Source of the DNA: Microbacterium proteolyticum
Lineage (GTDB): Bacteria > Actinomycetota > Actinomycetes > Actinomycetales > Microbacteriaceae
Direction: 5' to 3'
DNA: 64,000 nucleotides
Assembly: GCF_029639405.1 (NCBI RefSeq)
Contig: NZ_CP121274.1
Span: 744,001-808,000 of the forward strand
Shown here: positions 60,093 to 64,000 of the stretch, piece after piece
Layout of the letters: every line of letters starts with the position of its first letter
Position numbering within the stretch: the first letter of the stretch is position 1
Notes under the pieces: model-generated
The model's database searches: none
Told to the model about the DNA's origin: nothing
What the model saw: the letters and a program-made list of their open reading frames with translations, nothing else
Position numbers and translations under genes: made by a program

Positions 60093-61318
60093 GCGGCCGG
60101 GGCCCGTTGCGCCACGCCGCCTTCCGGTGGCTGCTCGCGGCGCGGACGACGAGCATCGTGGGCAACGCCGTCGCACCGATCGCCCTCGCCTTCGCCGTGC
60201 TCGATCTCACGGGCTCGGCCGCCGATCTGGGGCTCGTCGTCGCGGCCCGTTCGATCGCGAACGTCGCCGTCCTCCTCTTCGGCGGCGTCCTCGCCGACCG
60301 CCTCCCCCGCAACCTCCTGCTCGTGGGGACATCGGTCGCGGCGGCACTCACGCAGGGCGGTGTCGCCGCCCTCGTCGTGACGGGGTCGGCGACCGTGCCC
60401 GCGTTGATCGTGTTGAGCATCCTCAACGGCGCGGTCGCCGGCGTGAGCCTGCCCGCGTCCGCCGCGCTCGTGCCCGACACCGTCCCGCCCGACCAACTGC
60501 GCTCGGCCAACGCACTGCTGCGCCTGGGACTCAACGGCGGCACGATCCTCGGCGCCTCGGCGGGTGGCATCCTGATCGCCTCGGTGGGACCGGGCTGGGG
60601 ACTGGCCGTGGATGCCGCCGCGTTCGCGGCCGCGGCCGCGTTCTTCTCCCGGCTGCGCCTGCCCGAGCGCGCCGCGGCGCCGCGGACATCGATGATCGCG
60701 GACCTGCGGGAGGGATGGCGCGAGTTCACGAGCCGCTCCTGGGTGTGGATCGTCGTGCTGCAGTTCGCCGTCCTGAACGCCGCGTTCACCGGTGCGGTCG
60801 CGGTGCTCGGGCCGGTCGTGGCGGACGAGACGATCGGACGGTCGGCGTGGGGGTTCGTCATCGGCGCGCAGACCCTGGGCCTCGCGCTGGGGGCGGTGGT
60901 CGCGCTGCGCTGGCGGCCCCGTCGCGCCCTCGGGATCGGCGTCGCCGCGATGGCGTTCGCCGCGGTTCCGGTCGCGACCCTCGCGGCGGCTCCCGTGGTG
61001 CCCGTGCTGCTCGTCGGCTTCGCGCTCGGCGGCTTCGCCATCGAGCTCTTCGCGATCGCCTGGGACCAATCGCTGCAGTCACACATCCCCCGCGACGCGC
61101 TCTCGCGCGTCTACTCCTACGACATGGTCGGGTCGTTCATCGCCGTGCCCCTGGGCGAAGCGGTCGTCGGTCCGGCTGCCCACGCGGTCGGAACGACCCC
61201 GGTGCTGTGGACCTGCGCCGCGCTCGTCGTGGCGGCGACGCTCGTGGCCGCGTCGACGCGGAGCGTGTGGCGGGTGGTGGCGCCCGAGAGCGGGCCCGCC
61301 GAGACGGCATCCGCCTGA
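60089..61318 (+). CDS. MFS transporter (enterobactin-exporter-like group)
   Basis: A 409-residue permease with about twelve helices. It opens FRWLLAARTTSIVGNAVAPI, has the MFS motif as GGVLADRLPRNLLL, and SLPASAALVPDTVPPDQL, patterns common in the EntS-like and MFS_3 drug-efflux group. GTG start coupled to the ArsR-type gene by a four-base overlap. Probably an exporter; substrate unknown. Confidence 0.86.
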   Translation: MSGRGPLRHAAFRWLLAARTTSIVGNAVAPIALAFAVLDLTGSAADLGLVVAARSIANVAVLLFGGVLADRLPRNLLLVGTSVAAALTQGGVAALVVTGSATVPALIVLSILNGAVAGVSLPASAALVPDTVPPDQLRSANALLRLGLNGGTILGASAGGILIASVGPGWGLAVDAAAFAAAAAFFSRLRLPERAAAPRTSMIADLREGWREFTSRSWVWIVVLQFAVLNAAFTGAVAVLGPVVADETIGRSAWGFVIGAQTLGLALGAVVALRWRPRRALGIGVAAMAFAAVPVATLAAAPVVPVLLVGFALGGFAIELFAIAWDQSLQSHIPRDALSRVYSYDMVGSFIAVPLGEAVVGPAAHAVGTTPVLWTCAALVVAATLVAASTRSVWRVVAPESGPAETASA

Positions 61319-61358
61319 CACTGTCCGACGGATGCGGTCTCGGCGTCCCCGGGCCGGC

Positions 61359-62246
61359 TCAGTCGGGGTCGGAGGCCTGCGCGAGCGGCCCGCGGCCTCC
61401 CCGCGGCGGTTGCTTGCGCTGACGCGCGAGCTCGCCGCCGACACGACCGCCGTACGGACGGCCGTGATCGGCCCACTCCGCGCGGAAGTACGCCAGGCGC
61501 CAGTCGCCGAGCTCGATCCGCGCGCCCGTGCGCAGGATGCGGCCGTTACCGCGACGCCCCTCGACCGCGGCACCGCCGCCGCCGACGACGTCGAATCCGT
61601 ACAGGACGTACTCGTCGTCGCCCTCGTGCCGGATCTCGGCGTGGACGGGCGCGAGGCCGGGCAGACGCAGGTCGGCCTCGTCGCCGGACCCGATGACGGT
61701 CTTCGTCGGGAGCAGGTCGAACTCGCGCGGGCGCGATCCGTCCCACGATGAGGAGCCGACGGCGAAAATCAGGCGCGGCCGGCCCGATCCGGGGGTGTAG
61801 TGCGTCGTCGTGATCCGGCGCGGCACGAACCGGTTGACGGTCGGCACGAGCGGCAGCGGCGTCCCCGGCGGCACCGGGAACGTGAGCGCCTGGCCCCCGT
61901 TGCGGCGGGTGAGCAGCGGCGCCAACGCCGCCACGGACCCGAGTCGGATGTGCGGCGAGCCGGTCACCACCCGCTGCAGCAGGCTGCTCTTGACCTCGCC
62001 CAGGTGCAGGATCGGGCCGTCCGGCCCCTCCACGCGCACCGATATTCCGCGCGCGGCGAGCGCGTCGGCGACCGTGGAGAGCTCAGCGAGCGTGCGGCGA
62101 CCGTTGCCGGGCAGCCGCGACGGGTCGCTGATGGTCACGCGCACCTCGGAACCCGCGGCGGTGATCGTGCCCTCGAACGGGGGGAGCGCGGCATCCGTCC
62201 CCGTCTCCTCCTCGGAGAAGGCGAGGTCGATGTCGAGGCGCACCAT
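61359..62246 (-). CDS. FHA-domain protein
   Basis: A 295-residue protein. The C-terminal region is an FHA-like phosphopeptide-binding module (TKTVIGSGDEADLRLPGLAP, PVHAEIRHEGDDEYVLYGFD, ILRTGARIELGDWRLAYF). The N-terminal 130 residues are an unrecognised alpha/beta domain that may bind ligand (PFEGTITAAGSEVRVTISDP). Preceded 14 bp upstream by a small gene in the same direction. It is not linked to the type VII loci by position. Confidence 0.8.
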   Translation of the reverse strand: MVRLDIDLAFSEEETGTDAALPPFEGTITAAGSEVRVTISDPSRLPGNGRRTLAELSTVADALAARGISVRVEGPDGPILHLGEVKSSLLQRVVTGSPHIRLGSVAALAPLLTRRNGGQALTFPVPPGTPLPLVPTVNRFVPRRITTTHYTPGSGRPRLIFAVGSSSWDGSRPREFDLLPTKTVIGSGDEADLRLPGLAPVHAEIRHEGDDEYVLYGFDVVGGGGAAVEGRRGNGRILRTGARIELGDWRLAYFRAEWADHGRPYGGRVGGELARQRKQPPRGGRGPLAQASDPD

Positions 62247-62260
62247 GACGGCGCCCGCTC

Positions 62261-62536
62261 TCAGTTGCCGCGGTACGGGTCGGAGCCCGGCGCGGTGTCG
62301 TCGCTCGTGGTGACGCGGAGGGTGCCGTTGAGCTTCCAGGTCGCGCGGGGGGCGTCGGGTCCGATGTCGCGGGGCACCTCGACGGTCATGTCGACGAACG
62401 AGTAGTTGACCGCGGCGCCGCGGCCGGTGAGGTACGACCACATCTCGCGACCGAGGTCGGTCCAGTCGGTGATCGAGTGCCCCTCGGGGCCGGCGGAGTT
62501 TGCGAACGGGTCGGTGGATGCGGTGGTGTCGGACAT
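62261..62536 (-). CDS. hypothetical protein paired with FHA gene, 91 residues
   Basis: A beta-rich small protein (ITDWTDLGREMWSYLTGRGA; VNYSFVDMTVEVPRDIGPDA; WKLNGTLRVTTSDD). AAAGGA precedes the ATG by 8 nt. Position suggests a partner of the FHA protein. No family recognised. Confidence 0.65.
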   Translation of the reverse strand: MSDTTASTDPFANSAGPEGHSITDWTDLGREMWSYLTGRGAAVNYSFVDMTVEVPRDIGPDAPRATWKLNGTLRVTTSDDTAPGSDPYRGN

Positions 62537-62637
62537 CGTCCCAGTCCTTTCTGGTGTTCGGGGGCACCAGATTCCCACCGGGCCGCATTGCGCACGGAGG
62601 GATTGCGTTCCGGGACGAGTTGCGGGATAACCCGCCG

Positions 62638-63606
62638 TCAGTACACGTACTCCATCAGCTCCACGCCCAGCACGCGGAACGCGTCGTGCGCGCGCAGACG
62701 GTGCGCGATCGAGAGGTCGTCGAAGTTCGCGATGAGCGCGTAGGCGACGCCCGCACGCGGGCCGCCGAGCACGCCCGCTTCGGCGCGCACGCCCTCGGAT
62801 CGGCCGGTCTTGTTGACGAACAGCAGACCGTGGCGGTCGTTCTCGTGGGCGAACGGGTCGAGACCGGTCGCGGATGCCACCAGCGACAGGTCGTGGTTCA
62901 GGCTCAGCCATTCCGCGACCTGGGCGCTGACCCCCGGCGACACGACCGTGGAATTGACGAGTCCGGCGAACACGGCAGCCATCTCGCGCGCGGTGGACAG
63001 CGCGACGTGCGGAGCGTCGTCGGGTCCGCGGTCGTCGCGGAAGCGGTCGAGGAGGGCGGTTCGCCGCAGCCCCAGCTGCTCGATGCGCGCGCGGACCGCG
63101 GGCAGCCCGACGCGCTGCAGCAGAGCGTTGGCGGCGAGCGCGTCCCCGGCGGACGCCGCGAGCACCGCCACGTCCGCCAGCGGCAGCGCCGGGGCCTTCA
63201 GGTGCTGCCACACTCCCCCGGCCGACGCGGTGTGGACCGTGGCGCGGTCGATGATCTCGAGAGCCTCGACGCGGCCGGCCTCGATCGCCGCGGCCACCTC
63301 GACCAGCAGCGGGACGACGCCCAGTCCGGCGACCGGCAGCGTGACGAAATCGTCGCCCTCGAGCACCGCGGAGCCGCCGTCGAGGTCGTCGATGCGCACC
63401 GACACCTTCGCCCCGGACGCCGCGAGCTCGTCGAGCGCGCGAAGCGTCGCCGTGAACGACCGGCGACCGGCGGCCGCCCGTCGCGGCAGGCGTCGGGGTC
63501 CTTTCCGCGCCGAACCCCGGAGGGCCGGGGCGTCGCGTCGCGACGATTCCACGGACCCTCCGGAAGGCTCGGGTGCGGCAGGCTCGGGAACCGGTGGCAT
63601 GCCCAC
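62638..63606 (-). CDS. beta-lactamase-fold protein lacking the active-site Ser-x-x-Lys
   Basis: A 322-residue protein related to class A beta-lactamase / serine hydrolases. KTG-type motif NKTGRSEGVRAEAGVL and an SDN-like AGDALAANALLQR are visible, but the place of S-x-x-K reads LPVAGLGVVPLLVEV, with Gly and Val where Ser and Lys belong. It is therefore probably a catalytically dead member. The N-terminal 60 residues are basic/Pro-rich, without a signal peptide or lipobox. GTG start with AAGGAG 8 nt upstream. Confidence 0.75.
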   Translation of the reverse strand: MGMPPVPEPAAPEPSGGSVESSRRDAPALRGSARKGPRRLPRRAAAGRRSFTATLRALDELAASGAKVSVRIDDLDGGSAVLEGDDFVTLPVAGLGVVPLLVEVAAAIEAGRVEALEIIDRATVHTASAGGVWQHLKAPALPLADVAVLAASAGDALAANALLQRVGLPAVRARIEQLGLRRTALLDRFRDDRGPDDAPHVALSTAREMAAVFAGLVNSTVVSPGVSAQVAEWLSLNHDLSLVASATGLDPFAHENDRHGLLFVNKTGRSEGVRAEAGVLGGPRAGVAYALIANFDDLSIAHRLRAHDAFRVLGVELMEYVY

Positions 63607-63648
63607 GAGCGTGGCTCCTTCCGGGTCAGGAGAGCAACAAACGCGACC

Positions 63649-64000
63649 TCACCAAATGGTGACGCGCTGGTCCGCGTCGAGCCACAGGGCATCGCCCTCG
63701 GTGACCTCGAACGCGTCGTAGAACGCATCGATGTTGCGCACGATCTGGTTGCAACGGAATTCGTTCGGCGAGTGCGGGTCGATCGTCAGCAGGCGGATGG
63801 TCTCGGCATCCCGGCCCTTCTGCTGCCAGATCTGCGCCCAGCTGAGCAGGAGCCTCTGGATGCCGCTGTACCCGTCGACCTCGGGACCGTCGGCGGGCTC
63901 GTCGGCACCGAGCGACAGCCGGTAGGCGCGGAGCGCGATGCCCAGGCCCCCGAGGTCGCCGATGTTCTCGCCGATCGTGAGGGCGCCGTTGACGTGGTGC
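63649..64000 (-). CDS. M13-family zinc metallopeptidase, C-terminal part (runs off the window)
   Basis: The 116 codons ending at 63649 read GALTIGENIGDLGGLGIALR, LLLSWAQIWQQKGRDAETIR and PHSPNEFRCNQIVRNIDAFY, the conserved C-terminal block of neprilysin/PepO-type M13 peptidases: the GENI-D metal/catalytic helix and the PxxFRxN segment. The HExxH motif lies beyond the window edge. The reading frame is unbroken to position 64000. Confidence 0.85.
   Translation of the reverse strand, partial: HHVNGALTIGENIGDLGGLGIALRAYRLSLGADEPADGPEVDGYSGIQRLLLSWAQIWQQKGRDAETIRLLTIDPHSPNEFRCNQIVRNIDAFYDAFEVTEGDALWLDADQRVTIW

Overview
The window is high-GC actinobacterial DNA, most likely from the family Microbacteriaceae and probably Microbacterium or a close relative. 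This rests on the GC content, frequent GTG starts, the coproporphyrin-type haem gene set, many probable leaderless starts, and the very frequent GGATGCC/GGCATCC heptamer. The genus is inferred from style; no rRNA gene is present to confirm it.

Region 1 (0.1-10.4 kb) is a haem biosynthesis cluster. hemA reads rightwards. hemE and hemY, three small membrane/envelope genes, then chdC-hemC-hemD-hemB and hemL read leftwards. Together they run from glutamyl-tRNA to coproporphyrin, plus the final coproheme decarboxylase. The ferrochelatase that should sit between CgoX/HemY and ChdC is not in the window. 10.4-11.6 kb holds a duplicated 80-bp repeat, a small unknown gene and an HhH-GPD DNA-repair protein.

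Region 2 (11.7-29.2 kb) is a type VII (ESX/WXG100) secretion locus with its effector. Three small WXG100/ESAT-6-type proteins precede a 1233-residue polymorphic toxin that appears to carry two C-terminal enzyme domains, a RelA/SpoT-like nucleotide synthetase and a TNT-type NAD+ glycohydrolase. Next comes an array of immunity-type genes, including two Imm61-like genes on the opposite strand, a degenerate stand-alone TNT-like protein and a decayed immunity fragment. The secretion operon follows: FHA/RDD protein, DUF6177, small membrane protein, EccD, MinD-like protein, EccC and a small protein.

Region 3 (29.4-36.2 kb) is a four-gene catabolic operon (MFS transporter, amidohydrolase, agmatine deiminase, amidase) divergent from a LacI-type regulator, with a perfect 12-bp palindromic operator between them. 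36.3-41.0 kb holds a SARP/AfsR-type NTPase regulator and a two-gene ABC exporter.

Region 4 (41.0-51.2 kb) is a second type VII effector locus, mostly leftward. It has a DUF6507-like partner, a 772-residue toxin with an unrecognised C-terminal domain, several immunity-like genes, an orphan ADP-ribosyltransferase-like cassette, a three-domain immunity fusion and visible recombination scars. Beside it are paralogues of two genes of the first locus (DUF6177 and its small partner), a TPR membrane protein and an AAA+ ATPase. The two loci probably share one secretion machine.

Region 5 (51.2-64.0 kb) is ordinary chromosome: glyS, a frameshifted OSBS/N-acylamino-acid-racemase gene coupled to a hypothetical, an SDR, GNAT, two MFS transporters (one with an ArsR-type regulator), purU, an FHA pair, a beta-lactamase-fold pseudoenzyme and the 3' end of an M13 metallopeptidase. 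Several intergenic gaps carry long inverted repeats of unrelated sequence but similar architecture. No tRNA, rRNA, CRISPR array, prophage or insertion sequence was recognised.
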